Below are positions 43,833 through 50,701 of a stretch of 60,915 nucleotides of DNA, in pieces. The DNA lies in assembly GCA_028278345.1 (NCBI GenBank), contig JANQEL010000234.1:1-60915 (forward strand). Reading direction: 5' to 3'. Each line of letters begins with the position of its first letter. Position 1 is the first letter of the stretch. Below the pieces are notes generated by a model, which was not told the origin of the DNA, made no database searches, and saw only the letters and a list, made by a program, of their open reading frames with translations. A program made the translations under genes and the position numbers. The stretch is from Myxococcota bacterium. Its GTDB lineage: Bacteria; Myxococcota_A; UBA9160; UBA4427.

Positions 43833-44008
43833 CGAACGATTCGGGAGGTGACGTAAGCAGCCCCTACGGCAAGCGCAGCAAGACCGAGGTGGAATGGGTC
43901 CGAGAAGTAGTGGCCGAGACCCACCGCACCGCCCGAACCATGATCCGGATGCGCCGAAGCAACTGTCGCGACCAAGAGTGCCCCAAGCGTGATTGAAGTA
44001 ATTCTCAC
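43805..44008 (-). CDS. Small exported protein, leftmost cassette gene
   Basis: A 67-residue protein. A signal peptide ends in LLVATVASAHPDHGSG, followed by a His/Gly-rich stretch and one transmembrane helix (FHLGLAALAVGAAYVTSRIV). The mature N-terminus AHPDHG resembles that of HupE/UreJ-like proteins but is too short to assign. The GTG has a strong AAGGAGG site 5 bases upstream and lies 18 bases after the crossover end of the leftmost attC. Its own 3' attC is missing and the stop falls in the truncated MAPEG gene, so this cassette has lost its tail. Confidence 0.6.
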   Translation of the reverse strand: MRITSITLGALLVATVASAHPDHGSGGAVGLGHYFSDPFHLGLAALAVGAAYVTSRIVRTRTSRSQT

Positions 44009-44026
44009 GATTCCTCCTTCGTGTCC

Positions 44027-44158
44027 GCCCAACGGACCGGTCGTTGATCGGCGCGGCCCACAGCCGAGCACGCTACGCCAACAATGGTAAAGGCCGTAAG
44101 GCTACCACGCCGCCACTGCCCCGGCGTAGCCGCGTCCGTCTCCGCCAACTCGTCAGGT
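44027..44158 (-). other. attC site 1 (leftmost)
   Basis: A 132-bp site with GCCCAAC at its left core and GTCAGGT at its right, the latter one base off the GTTRRRY consensus. Inner arms and the mid-section match the other long sites. It belongs to the gene on its right (44153-44497). Confidence 0.8.
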
Positions 44159-44497
44159 GGCGTAGCGCACGAGGAGAACGCCACAGAAGACGAGCAACAT
44201 CGAGGAAAGCAGCCCAACCACGAGCCGGGCCTCCTGCCTGCGGAGAGCCTCGAACTCTGCTGCCAATCCGGGGTCGGAGAGCCGCTCGTATCGTCGGCGC
44301 GCTACGAACTGGGCAAACCGACTCCCGCTTACGCTGTACAGATACCCGGGCCACGGGCGGCCAGACGCTTCATATGCACCGGGATGCCGATCGGCGAACT
44401 TCTTGGCGAGTTCGCGCCTACGGCGAATCGAGCCGCCCATCAGGATCAACGACCCGAAGAGCCAGGCGAGAGCAATCAGGGCAACGACCTGCTCCAG
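44153..44497 (-). CDS. Cassette-encoded small membrane protein, unrecognised
   Basis: About 114 residues. A hydrophobic N-terminal helix (VVALIALAWLFGSLIL) is followed by a basic, arginine-rich middle (GGSIRRRRELAKKF, GRPWPGYLYS) and a C-terminal helix (VVGLLSSMLLVFCGVLL). No family is recognised. The first ATG is internal (44440) and would delete the first helix. The CTG at 44497, 11 bases after the attC crossover, is the best upstream start. The stop TGA overlaps the core of attC site 1. Confidence 0.55.
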   Translation of the reverse strand: MEQVVALIALAWLFGSLILMGGSIRRRRELAKKFADRHPGAYEASGRPWPGYLYSVSGSRFAQFVARRRYERLSDPGLAAEFEALRRQEARLVVGLLSSMLLVFCGVLLVRYAT

Positions 44498-44507
44498 CCC
44501 TATGTCC

Positions 44508-44640
44508 GCCCAACGGTTCTGTTGTTGAGCGGCGCAGCCCGCCGCCAGGTGGTTTGCACCAACAACGGTCAATGCCAGAAGGCTACGGGATCGCCAACGC
44601 CCAGATGTGGCCACGTCTGCCTCCAACAACTCGTCAGGCG
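44508..44640 (-). other. attC site 2
   Basis: A 133-bp site bounded by GCCCAAC and GTCAGGC, with the CAACAACTC/TTGTTGAG type inner arms. It follows the stop of the DUF488 gene by 6 bp on the minus strand. Confidence 0.85.
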
Positions 44641-44646
44641 TCGCGC

Positions 44647-44997
44647 CTATCGCCTGGTCATCAGATAGTCCCTGAGGGCCGTTGCGTTGTTGAGGCGCTC
44701 CTCCTTGGAGCCGAAGACCAATGTCACCACCTGGTCGTTCGCCAGCGAGCGCAATTCGGCGATGGCTTCCGGGCACTGATCGAGCTCGGCGAAGTAGCGA
44801 GTTCGGAATTCATGCCACTTCGCCGGGTCGTGTCGATACCACTTCCGCAGCTCGTTCGAGGGCGACACTTCCTTTGCCCAGCGATCGATCGATGCGGCCT
44901 CTTTCGATAGGCCACGGGGCCACAATCGGTCGATGAGAACCCTGAGCCCGTCGGACGAGGACGGAGCATCGTAGACACGCTTGGTTTGGATGTTCAC
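44647..44997 (-). CDS. DUF488 family protein (cassette gene)
   Basis: A 116-residue protein with the DUF488 (YeaO-like) signature KRVYDAPSSSDGLRVLIDR followed by LWPRGLSKE, then LRKWYRHDPAKWHEF. The family is widespread and of unknown function. The GTG at 44997 lies 12 bases after the attC crossover; no ATG gives the conserved N-terminus. It fills its cassette almost completely, between attC sites 2 and 3. Confidence 0.88.
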   Translation of the reverse strand: MNIQTKRVYDAPSSSDGLRVLIDRLWPRGLSKEAASIDRWAKEVSPSNELRKWYRHDPAKWHEFRTRYFAELDQCPEAIAELRSLANDQVVTLVFGSKEERLNNATALRDYLMTRR

Positions 44998-45008
44998 GAA
45001 CCGTGTCC

Positions 45009-45140
45009 GCCTGGCGGATTGGCTGTCGAGCGGCGTGGCCTGCCGCAGCGCTCGCCCTTCAGCACGAGAACTACGCAAGGGAGCCTAGCAGTTCGCATAC
45101 GCCCCAAAGCGGCCGTGCCCGACTTCAACGCTTGTCAGGC
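45009..45140 (-). other. attC site 3
   Basis: A 132-bp site. The left core has decayed to GCCTGGC while the right core GTCAGGC is close to consensus. The central part (GAACTACGCAAGGGAGC and CGCATACGCCCCAA) is almost identical to attC site 9, linking the two cassettes. Confidence 0.8.
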
Positions 45141-45521
45141 AGCACGACTTTGTCGGATGTCGCGAAGCTTGTGCCACAAGACGAACGAATAGACGAGGAC
45201 TGTTGCGAGGACCACCAAGCCCGCGAGCACCATCTGAAGCTTCTCGCTGAGTGCGGCCGGGTACACGATTGGCACGATGTAGTGCTCAACGAAGCCGCCG
45301 GAGTAGCCTGCCGAGCCCGCAGACTGCCGCAGGCTGTTTTCGAGGGGCGTCAGTGGGCAGAGCCCACCCGAAAGTTCGATGTAGACACCCCAGGCGGCGG
45401 CGGGAAGGTGCAGAAACGGTGCGAACCACCATCGCAACGCAAGGAGCCCCCCGAGCACAACAAAGAGAATGAAGGCCAGATGCGCAACGACTACGAAGTC
45501 CGCCAGGACACGATATAGCAT
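45135..45521 (-). CDS. DUF2784 family membrane protein (cassette gene)
   Basis: A 128-residue protein with about four helices. LADFVVVAHLAFILFVVLGG at the start, LPAAAWGVYIELSGGLCPLTP and LENSLRQSAG are the DUF2784 signature. Unknown function. The ATG at 45521 is clear; the attC upstream ends 38 bp earlier. The TGA stop is formed by the GCCTGAC core of attC site 3, so the last two alanines and the stop lie in the recombination site. Confidence 0.9.
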   Translation of the reverse strand: MLYRVLADFVVVAHLAFILFVVLGGLLALRWWFAPFLHLPAAAWGVYIELSGGLCPLTPLENSLRQSAGSAGYSGGFVEHYIVPIVYPAALSEKLQMVLAGLVVLATVLVYSFVLWHKLRDIRQSRAA

Positions 45522-45558
45522 GACGTCACACGGGATCGGCTCAGAGGTTCGCCTGCCT

Positions 45559-45690
45559 GCCTTACGGATCTGCTGTTGAGCGGCGCGGCTCGCCTCTGAG
45601 CAGCGCCAGGCCAACAGCTTTCAATGCCAGAAGGCTACCACGTCGCTAACGCCCAGATGTGACGCGTCTGTATCCAACAGGTTGTTGGGC
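45559..45690 (-). other. attC site 4
   Basis: A 132-bp site bounded by GCCTTAC and GTTGGGC. Its first ~61 bases are nearly identical to the whole of the short attC site 5, and an extra ~63 bases follow. Confidence 0.85.
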
Positions 45691-45705
45691 GGCGGCGCGC
45701 GTTGG

Positions 45706-46131
45706 CTACCGGTAGTCGATTTCCCGGACGCCCTTCATCGCTCGCATCTTCTCAACGCAGCCCCGAAGGTTCTCGCGGAGGATGCGCGCCTCAGGAATCG
45801 CAGGAATGACGATCCGCGGAGTGGATGCGTCGGAGGTCTTGATCACGAGGTTTGAGAGTTTGAAGAGGCGAAGGAAGAACGGCTGCTCGATGCTGGTGTC
45901 TTTGACCCGATAGAGTTCCATCTCGTCCATTCGCTTCGAGAGAATTCCCCTTGTCACCCGGATGCGCTCGCTGGATACCTCGAAGTGCTGGAACTTCGTG
46001 TCGAGGTATCGCCAGAGCATCATTCCCAATGGAACGATGAGGGGGGAGAGCAACAGGCAGATGAGATGTGATCCGAAATCCTTGATGTGGGAGGGATGCC
46101 CCTCCCAAATGACAGCCTCTTCATCGTGCAT
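45706..46131 (-). CDS. Bacterial PH-domain membrane protein (YdbS/bPH2-like, cassette gene)
   Basis: About 141 residues. EAVIWEGHPSHIKDF opens, two hydrophobic helices follow (LICLLLSPLIVPLGMML), then the bPH2 domain (HFEVSSERIRVTRGILSKR, MDEMELYRVKDTSIEQP). Role unknown; such proteins are membrane-associated. GGGGGA lies 7 bases before the ATG at 46131. A second ATG at 46145 adds five residues. The gene starts unusually far (~128 bp) from the preceding attC. Confidence 0.82.
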   Translation of the reverse strand: MHDEEAVIWEGHPSHIKDFGSHLICLLLSPLIVPLGMMLWRYLDTKFQHFEVSSERIRVTRGILSKRMDEMELYRVKDTSIEQPFFLRLFKLSNLVIKTSDASTPRIVIPAIPEARILRENLRGCVEKMRAMKGVREIDYR

Positions 46132-46259
46132 CGGAGTGTCCCCCATAGAGTTCGAGACACACGCTTTTCGGAACGCGCAGTAAGCGGCTTGAGGAGATTC
46201 TCTGAGCGACGAAACGGGCTCCCGCCGGCACTTCCCGGAGCAGGCTCGTGTCGACGTCT

Positions 46260-46328
46260 GCCTAACGGATCTGCTGTTGAGCGGCGCGGCTCGCCTCCGA
46301 GCAGCGCCGGGCCAACAGCTTGTTAGGC
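46260..46328 (-). other. attC site 5 (short form)
   Basis: A 69-bp site with perfect cores GCCTAAC and GTTAGGC and arms CTGCTGTTG / CCAACAGC. It is about half the length of the other nine sites and equals the outer part of attC site 4. Confidence 0.92.
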
Positions 46329-46709
46329 AGCGTCGCGTTCGCGTCGCCGACGCGCACGCCCCATGCCTGCGTACGCCCCGAAGAATGCGACCACAGAGAC
46401 CACGAAGAGCCCGAGCCCGATCGACAGCGAGACTGACAAAGCCAGTGCAAGCCCGAGCAACGCCATGGGGACCGAATACCCCTGGACCACATCCCATACG
46501 TCGAGCGAATACGAGTCCCAGAGGAAGAGGAATTGATGCCACAGGCCGATCGCACATATGACGCGCAAGACGCCAATCACTGGTGCTGGATAGCTACGGT
46601 CGCGAAGCTCTGCGTTCGCCGCCCGAACGTCCTCCGGCTCGTCGGTGTCCAGGAATGGTAGGCAGATCAGTTCACAGCTGGTGAGTTTCTGAATGTGTTC
46701 GCGACGCAC
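46323..46709 (-). CDS. Cassette-encoded membrane protein, unrecognised
   Basis: A 128-residue protein. A cytoplasmic N-terminus with CELICLPFLDTDEPEDVRAA leads to three or four helices (VIGVLRVICAIGLWHQFLFL, VPMALLGLALALSVSLSIGLG) and an arginine-rich C-terminus (GRARRRRERDAA). No family match. The GTG at 46709 starts 10 bases after the attC crossover. The stop TAA is supplied by the GCCTAAC core of attC site 5. Confidence 0.65.
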   Translation of the reverse strand: MRREHIQKLTSCELICLPFLDTDEPEDVRAANAELRDRSYPAPVIGVLRVICAIGLWHQFLFLWDSYSLDVWDVVQGYSVPMALLGLALALSVSLSIGLGLFVVSVVAFFGAYAGMGRARRRRERDAA

Positions 46710-46718
46710 AACATGTCT

Positions 46719-46850
46719 GCCTAACGGATCTGCTGTTTAGCGGCGCAGCCCGCCGCCGAGCCCGCTACGCCAACAACGGTCAATGCCAAGAGGCTAACAG
46801 ATCGCCACCGCCCAGATGTGGCCACGTCTGCCTCCTACAACTTGTTAGGC
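46719..46850 (-). other. attC site 6
   Basis: A 132-bp site with perfect cores GCCTAAC and GTTAGGC. The middle (CTACGCCAACAACGGTCAATGCC) is shared with attC sites 1 and 2; written in full it exceeds the limit, so only its role as the shared inner arm is noted. Confidence 0.92.
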
Positions 46851-46857
46851 GGCGATC

Positions 46858-47244
46858 CTAGGGGTGCTCGAACATGGGCTGGGCGGATCCGGTACCGCAG
46901 ACCAAGCGCTCTGTGTATGAGAGCCGCGACGACACAGAGTAACCCTCTGCTGTGAGGCCGTACTTCAGATCGTCGAGTTGGAATTGACCGCCCGCGTCCA
47001 GTTGGGCCGGATTCAGATCCTGTAGCGACTCGGGATAGCTACCGTGGAGTTCGTAGTGGCGTTCCACTGAGGCGCAAACGGACACCAGGTACGAGTGAAG
47101 AGACGAAACCTCGGCCTTTCGATAGATCGATCGATTGTGCCAGCCGACGATTGCGAGCACGCAGACAAGAATCGCGAGCAAGGTGAACATCGCCAACCGG
47201 CTCGCAACGGCGGAACCACGCTTCTCCGAGCTCACCTCGGCCAC
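46858..47244 (-). CDS. Pseudopilin-like single-span protein (cassette gene)
   Basis: A 128-residue protein with an N-terminal helix (LAMFTLLAILVCVLAIVGW), then a helix ending in SVERHYELHGSYPESLQDL. The HGSYPESLQDL motif is the one that follows the N-terminal helix in type II secretion/type IV pilin-like proteins. A canonical prepilin cleavage site (G-FTLxE) is not clear, so the match is partial. The GTG at 47244 lies 11 bases after the attC crossover, with a second GTG 4 codons later. Confidence 0.6.
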   Translation of the reverse strand: MAEVSSEKRGSAVASRLAMFTLLAILVCVLAIVGWHNRSIYRKAEVSSLHSYLVSVCASVERHYELHGSYPESLQDLNPAQLDAGGQFQLDDLKYGLTAEGYSVSSRLSYTERLVCGTGSAQPMFEHP

Positions 47245-47254
47245 CGCTTCGTCC

Positions 47255-47392
47255 GCCTAACGGATCGGTTGTTGAGCGGCGCGGCCCACGCCTGCGGCGG
47301 GCCGCGCCGCTCAACAAAGTTTCTATGCAAGGCAGCATAGCCCTTGCACACGCCCAAGTGTGGCCGTGTCCGTCTCCAACAACTTGCTAGGC
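47255..47392 (-). other. attC site 7
   Basis: A 138-bp site bounded by GCCTAAC and GCTAGGC (one base off consensus). It has the longest inner stem of the set: GGCGCGGCCC and GGGCCGCGCC flank ACGCCTGCGGC. Confidence 0.88.
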
Positions 47393-47455
47393 GGCGCAAG
47401 GCATCCGTCGCATGAGTGATTGACAGGCCACACAGTTGTCGGACGCCAATTCCGC

Positions 47456-48184
47456 CTACCGCAAGCTTCCCCGGTTTGGAAATGAGACAGTTCCAACTAG
47501 GACTCGATAGGGACGAAGGAGGTGATGTATGAGGCGAAGAGCGCTGACATGTCGCCAGTAGACATAGTTGAGTTCGCCCGTAGAGTAGTCACTGAAGAAC
47601 CGCGAGGAGTACGAATCGTCGGAATGCTGCAACACGCCATTGTACAAGTACGAGAACTCGAAGTGGTCGATGGTTTCTCTCAGGACACGGCGAGTCGCAC
47701 CGACCCAACGGCGCAGCGCATCGGTACAGTCAGCGCCGGTGGAGTCTGACGCTGTTAGCTCGGCAATAGTGTCCTTGTCGGCAAGAAGTGGAAACCATGC
47801 GTTGTGGACCTTCGCGTAGTACACCGAATCGGACTTGTTGAAAATGAGTGGTCGAAAATCGTTGAGGACGTGTCGGACCTCTGAGAGGTTCGAAACATGC
47901 CACCGATCTCTGACTTGGCCGACCGCAAGTTCGAAATCGTCGGGTAATTCATCAAATCGAATGGCGAAGCCAAGCGCTTGTGCCGACATTTCAGGAGGCG
48001 GGAATCCGAGTGGCTTGGTAACCCTGAGCGTCAACTGAACTGGGCCAACGGCCAATGGGTCCAAGGTGGATCTTGCCTTGCCAACTAGCGCCGAGTGCTC
48101 GCGCTCGATCTCATCGAGCCGCGCTCTGACTGAATTCGGAAGAGCAGCCACTGCCTGATGGTCTGGATGCGGAGGTTCTGACAT
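47456..48184 (-). CDS. Unrecognised protein, second gene of the two-gene cassette
   Basis: A 242-residue soluble-looking protein with no signal peptide or transmembrane helix. Aromatic- and acid-rich regions are visible (DEPRDRWH-like RDRWHVSNLSEV, NAWFPLLADKDTIAEL, HFEFSYLYNGVLQHSDDSY, LNYVYWRHVSALRLIHHLL). I recognise no family. It lies 65 bp downstream of the HEPN-motif gene with no attC between them, so the two move and are expressed together. Its GC content looks lower than that of chromosomal neighbours. Partner, antitoxin or sensor roles are conjecture. Confidence 0.6.
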   Translation of the reverse strand: MSEPPHPDHQAVAALPNSVRARLDEIEREHSALVGKARSTLDPLAVGPVQLTLRVTKPLGFPPPEMSAQALGFAIRFDELPDDFELAVGQVRDRWHVSNLSEVRHVLNDFRPLIFNKSDSVYYAKVHNAWFPLLADKDTIAELTASDSTGADCTDALRRWVGATRRVLRETIDHFEFSYLYNGVLQHSDDSYSSRFFSDYSTGELNYVYWRHVSALRLIHHLLRPYRVLVGTVSFPNRGSLR

Positions 48185-48249
48185 CTGATACGGAAGTATT
48201 CACAGGGTTGCTTGAAGAGCTCCAGGCCGGCCAGCTTGACCTAGTACTC

Positions 48250-48816
48250 CTACAGGTGCTTCTCCGCTGCGGCTATCCCTCCACGGGCGACCGCATCGAT
48301 TAGGTCAGCAATGGTAAGACGCGTCATGATTCCTGGCTTGCTCGTGTGATACGGCGCTCCGTTAGGTGACAACGCGAGAGTCCAGTAGACACCCTCGTGG
48401 GCGACATCGCACCTTACTTCGTAGAAGAGGTCGGAAACCTCCTGGAGGCTCAGCGTACGATTCGGAGTAGTCGAGGTTGTTGTGAAGGCGCTCTCAAGGA
48501 ACGGGTGACACGCTGACGGGACCAGGGAAGAGAAAAAGCGGCGGACGGCTGCTCTTGAACCAATGGAGGCGCCCGAGCCTGCATCAAGCTTGCTGACTGC
48601 CTCAGCGCACACGACCAGGAGGAAGGCTTGGAGGGACTCGCGTTCTGGGCGGATTCTTGGAATATCCTCTGCGAGCGATACGAGCCGCTGAGTCTGGTGC
48701 ATGATCAGCTTTGCGGTGTTGTCGGGTGGCGATTTCGCCTCGCAGGCAGCTACGAACGACGTTGCGGCTTCGGACGTCTGGAAGAACCGAACATAGAACT
48801 CGAGCCAATCGTTCAT
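48250..48816 (-). CDS. HEPN-motif protein, first gene of the two-gene cassette
   Basis: A 188-residue alpha-helical protein. The C-terminal half contains SDLFYEVRCDVAHEGVYW, with the R-x4-H pattern and upstream Tyr typical of HEPN domains of the Apea/abortive-infection type. HEPN proteins are often RNases in toxin-antitoxin and phage-defence systems. The N-terminus (MNDWLEFYVRFFQTSEAA) and the middle helices have no other match. The ATG at 48816 lies 18 bp after the attC crossover. The paired downstream gene is unrecognised. The HEPN call rests on the motif alone. Confidence 0.62.
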   Translation of the reverse strand: MNDWLEFYVRFFQTSEAATSFVAACEAKSPPDNTAKLIMHQTQRLVSLAEDIPRIRPERESLQAFLLVVCAEAVSKLDAGSGASIGSRAAVRRFFSSLVPSACHPFLESAFTTTSTTPNRTLSLQEVSDLFYEVRCDVAHEGVYWTLALSPNGAPYHTSKPGIMTRLTIADLIDAVARGGIAAAEKHL

Positions 48817-48834
48817 CCGGATGCTCGCGTGGCC

Positions 48835-48967
48835 GCCTAACGGATCTGCTGTTGAGCAGCGCGGCTCGCCTCCGAGCAACGCTGCCTAGCAAGGTAACTG
48901 CGCAAAGCAGCTTAGCAGTTCGCGTGCGCTCAGATGTGACGCGTCCGTCTCCAACAGCTTGTTAGGC
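48835..48967 (-). other. attC site 8
   Basis: A 133-bp site with perfect GCCTAAC and GTTAGGC cores and CCAACAGCTT/CTGCTGTTG arms. It closes the cassette encoding the 245-residue exported protein. Confidence 0.92.
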
Positions 48968-48974
48968 AGCGGCC

Positions 48975-49712
48975 CTACCGCGACCAGGCCTCCTCATTGG
49001 GAAACGGTAGCCGATAAGAGATGGCCCACTTGCGTCCGCCGAGACTGACTGCCTGCTTAGGCCCCAGACTTCTGACGAACTGCTGCAGCTTGTCGAGTTC
49101 CGTTCCCGAAAGGAACAACTGATGCAATCCCTCGCTTCCCCTCGGCGTAGCACTCTCGAAGTTGGGCCAACTGTCAGGCCAGGAGAGCGGTTCCATGGGA
49201 GAGTGCTCGTACGGCCAAATGAGCACCTCGATTAGCTCCGGCGTCCACGGCGACGTTTGTGGCGCGATTTTGACGATCGCATCAAAGGCTTGAAGGAAAA
49301 CCGGAGGCGTTCTGTCTCGGGCCTCCTTTTCGCGGCGCAGGGGTCCGTACACTGAAACGCTCTTGCGCTTACCGTCGATCCAGACGTGCAGCTGGTTTGT
49401 CGGTTGATCGGTCCGATCGGATGCGGAGTAGTGCTCGTCGAGTTCTAGGAATGACTCGGGCGCGATTCGGCCGAGCAATTCCTTTTGTTCAGCCGCGGGG
49501 AGGCGTGTGGAAACGTACGCGGAGGTTTCGGCATTCCGGGCAATGACGTGTCCATCTGAATACAGCGCGAACGTTGGTGAATCGGACCCGATGACGATAA
49601 GCCAGGGGTCTCGCTCGACGAGGACGACAGTGGGTTTCGTGTTCTCAGCCGTCGCTGAGACCGCACCGATGGCGACTAGGACTAGAGCAAAAGCTCGAGG
49701 AATAGAGCTCAT
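48975..49712 (-). CDS. Exported protein of unknown function (cassette gene)
   Basis: A 245-residue protein with a signal peptide (RAFALVLVAIGAVSATAENT) and a mature part rich in beta-strand-like segments (LIVIGSDSPTFALYSDGHVI, NQLHVWIDGKRKSVSVYG). DGHVIARNAE and later KLQQFVRSLGP recall exported immunity-like or hypothetical proteins, but no family is recognised. The ATG at 49712 lies 14 bases after the attC crossover, with no clear ribosome-binding site. It ends 7 bp before attC site 8. Confidence 0.7.
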   Translation of the reverse strand: MSSIPRAFALVLVAIGAVSATAENTKPTVVLVERDPWLIVIGSDSPTFALYSDGHVIARNAETSAYVSTRLPAAEQKELLGRIAPESFLELDEHYSASDRTDQPTNQLHVWIDGKRKSVSVYGPLRREKEARDRTPPVFLQAFDAIVKIAPQTSPWTPELIEVLIWPYEHSPMEPLSWPDSWPNFESATPRGSEGLHQLFLSGTELDKLQQFVRSLGPKQAVSLGGRKWAISYRLPFPNEEAWSR

Positions 49713-49726
49713 GGTTTGCGCTGTCT

Positions 49727-49859
49727 GCCTAACGGATCTGCTGTTGAGCAGCGCGGCTCGCCGCGGCGCTCGCCCTTCAGCACGTGAACTACGCAAGGGA
49801 GCGTAGCAGTTCGCATACGCCCCAATGCGGCCGTGTCCGGCTCCAACAGCTTGTTAGGC
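49727..49859 (-). other. attC site 9
   Basis: A 133-bp site with perfect GCCTAAC and GTTAGGC cores. The central part is nearly identical to attC site 3. Confidence 0.92.
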
Positions 49860-49870
49860 GGCGCGACGTA

Positions 49871-50263
49871 CTAGTCGTTGAGATTTTCGACGCGGGCCTC
49901 GCCTTCTGCGAGCACGTCGATGAGCTGATTGGAGAGATACAGGGCGTAGTGAACGATGTTCTGGTCGCGTCGAATACCCGAGGAGATCTCGTGGAACTCT
50001 TCAAGGTACCAAGAGTTCTTGACAACGAAGCACCAGCGCGGGGCGCTGAGACCGGGCGCGCGACGGCTGTCGTTGATCGCGGACGATTCTTCGACGCATG
50101 AGTACGCCAGGACTGAGTCGAACGAGATGCGAAATACCGGGGACGTCGACTCGGTACCGCGCACAAGAACGCGAAAGCCCTCGTAGTCGTCGAGCACGCC
50201 CTCGCAGTTGTAGTAGCCCCACTTGCTGGGGAGCCACTCCTGCTCGATGTATTGCGAAGCCAG
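49871..50263 (-). CDS. Cassette-encoded soluble protein, unrecognised; probable CTG start
   Basis: About 130 residues if started at the CTG 8 bases after the attC crossover. The N-terminus then reads SQYIEQEWLPSKWGYYN and joins CEGVLDDYEGFRVLVRG. A GTG at 50197 would give 108 residues but cut off the aromatic-rich N-terminus, which looks coding. The remaining sequence (PRWCFVVKNSWYLEEFHE, VHYALYLSNQLIDVLAEG) is mixed alpha/beta, with no signal or membrane helix. No family recognised. Confidence 0.55.
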   Translation of the reverse strand: MASQYIEQEWLPSKWGYYNCEGVLDDYEGFRVLVRGTESTSPVFRISFDSVLAYSCVEESSAINDSRRAPGLSAPRWCFVVKNSWYLEEFHEISSGIRRDQNIVHYALYLSNQLIDVLAEGEARVENLND

Positions 50264-50270
50264 CGTGTCC

Positions 50271-50400
50271 GCCTAACGGATCGGTTGTTGAGCGGCGCGG
50301 CTCGCCGCCGAGCCTGCAGCTCAATAACTAGGAATGCAAGAACGCTAGCACCCCGCCTACGCCCAGCGGTGACGCGTCTGGCTCCAACAACTTGTTAGGC
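50271..50400 (-). other. attC site 10 (rightmost)
   Basis: A 130-bp site with perfect GCCTAAC and GTTAGGC cores. Its middle (CTAGGAATGCAAGAACGCTAGC) is more divergent than the other sites; only its palindromic GCTAG half is noted here. Confidence 0.9.
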
Positions 50401-50431
50401 GGCGGCGTATGCGGCGCCAGAGGCAAGAAGG

Positions 50432-50662
50432 TCATTCGCCGCGCACGTTTCGGCGCGATAAAAGGACAACCGACAGCCGTGAAACGGACCAGAGAAGCGC
50501 TGGGACGATGAAGCAGGTGCCGTAGGCGCAGGTATCTTCAAGGCTGCATTCGGAAAAATGAACCAGAGGCCTGGAGCGCTGCGACGTAGCAATGATCAGA
50601 AGCGCGCACGGCACGGCGAATAGCGCAAGGAAGTACAGCCCTTCTCGCTTGACGGCGCTCAT
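50432..50662 (-). CDS. Small membrane protein, first (rightmost) cassette gene
   Basis: A 76-residue protein with two helices (LYFLALFAVPCALLIIATS and TCFIVPALLWSVSRLSVVLL) joined by a loop with two cysteines (ECSLEDTCAYGTC). No family match. The ATG at 50662 has a GGGGG stretch 7 bases upstream and lies 39 bp after the rightmost crossover core. As the promoter-proximal cassette it would be the most recently acquired in a working array. Confidence 0.6.
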   Translation of the reverse strand: MSAVKREGLYFLALFAVPCALLIIATSQRSRPLVHFSECSLEDTCAYGTCFIVPALLWSVSRLSVVLLSRRNVRGE

Positions 50663-50701
50663 TTCGCGAACCCCCAATGAGATGAACTGCGCGAGCTGTC
50701 C

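Noticed and set aside
44027..50400. Explaining the repeated sites as REP elements or terminators instead of attC
   Set aside because: Both ends match RYYYAAC/GTTRRRY, the length is fixed near 132 bp, and genes sit between them in one orientation; REP elements do not have these properties.
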